A stretch of DNA of 30,288 nucleotides from Candidatus Babeliales bacterium (GTDB taxonomy: Bacteria > Babelota > Babeliae > Babelales > JABDEC01). Every line of letters starts with the position of its first letter. Position 1 is the first letter of the stretch. The notes below the pieces were generated by a model, which was not told where the DNA came from, did no database searches, and saw nothing but the letters and a program-made list of their open reading frames with translations. The position numbers and the translations under genes were made by a program. Positions 30,275 through 30,288 of the stretch are shown one piece after another. The stretch is from NCBI GenBank assembly GCA_031292305.1, contig JARLHJ010000044.1:1-30288 (forward strand), read 5' to 3'.

Positions 30275-30288
30275 ATTTATAATTTATA

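Noticed and set aside
1-30288. tRNA, rRNA, CRISPR arrays, IS elements and prophage genes
   Set aside because: No cloverleaf-like T-loop segments, no regularly spaced repeats, and no transposase, integrase or phage structural protein among the reading frames.

Overview
The window is AT-rich, gene-dense DNA from a bacterium with a Gram-negative type of envelope: it carries a BamA/Omp85 outer-membrane assembly protein, FtsL-like and FtsI division proteins, FtsY, MutL, PrmC and CysS. About two thirds of the predicted proteins start with a hydrophobic signal-peptide-like segment. Many of these are small orphan secreted proteins, and one is an ankyrin-repeat protein. This profile (low GC, very many Sec-type leaders, ankyrin protein, sparse metabolism) fits an intracellular symbiont or parasite of protists, most like Candidatus Dependentiae (TM6). 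That placement is inference from gene content and style; no 16S or tree is available here.

Region 1 (1-9.9 kb) is the notable part. It is an accessory island of ten genes: an FkbM-like methyltransferase (5' cut off), six glycosyltransferase-like proteins (DxD type, two exostosin-like GT47 paralogues, a fucosyltransferase-like protein, a second DxD type, a GT2), two PAPS-dependent sulfotransferases of the eukaryotic SULT type, and a bifunctional ATP sulfurylase/APS kinase that would make PAPS. All nine genes whose N-terminus is visible begin with a signal-peptide-like segment, even the ATP-consuming PAPS synthetase, which is normally cytosolic. Together they could form a self-contained, exported system that builds and sulfates a glycan, with its own supply of activated sulfate. 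No sulfate-reduction genes (cysH, cysI, cysJ) are present, so the PAPS is better explained as sulfate donor than as a step to cysteine.

Region 2 (9.9-17.5 kb) is mostly housekeeping: cysS, divergent bamA, a secreted coiled-coil protein, ftsL-like/ftsI and a class I fructose-bisphosphate aldolase of the archaeal/DhnA type.

Region 3 (17.6-23.1 kb) holds eight small signal-peptide proteins, most without a recognisable family, including a HAD-like phosphatase and two DUF2059-like proteins. The two ends of the 17.6-19.1 kb block carry near-identical terminator hairpins.

Region 4 (22.6-27.9 kb, minus strand) is a tight operon-like run: ftsY, prmC, an unknown protein in the PilM position, a PilN-like protein, mutL (with the endonuclease motif intact) and a small membrane protein. 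Region 5 (28-30.3 kb) has a secreted ankyrin protein, a cysteine-rich small secreted protein or lipoprotein, a lysine-rich secreted protein and a strong terminator.

No rRNA, tRNA, CRISPR array, transposase or phage gene was seen, and no gene-free stretch exceeds 300 bases (the longest is 228 bp, 19727-19954).
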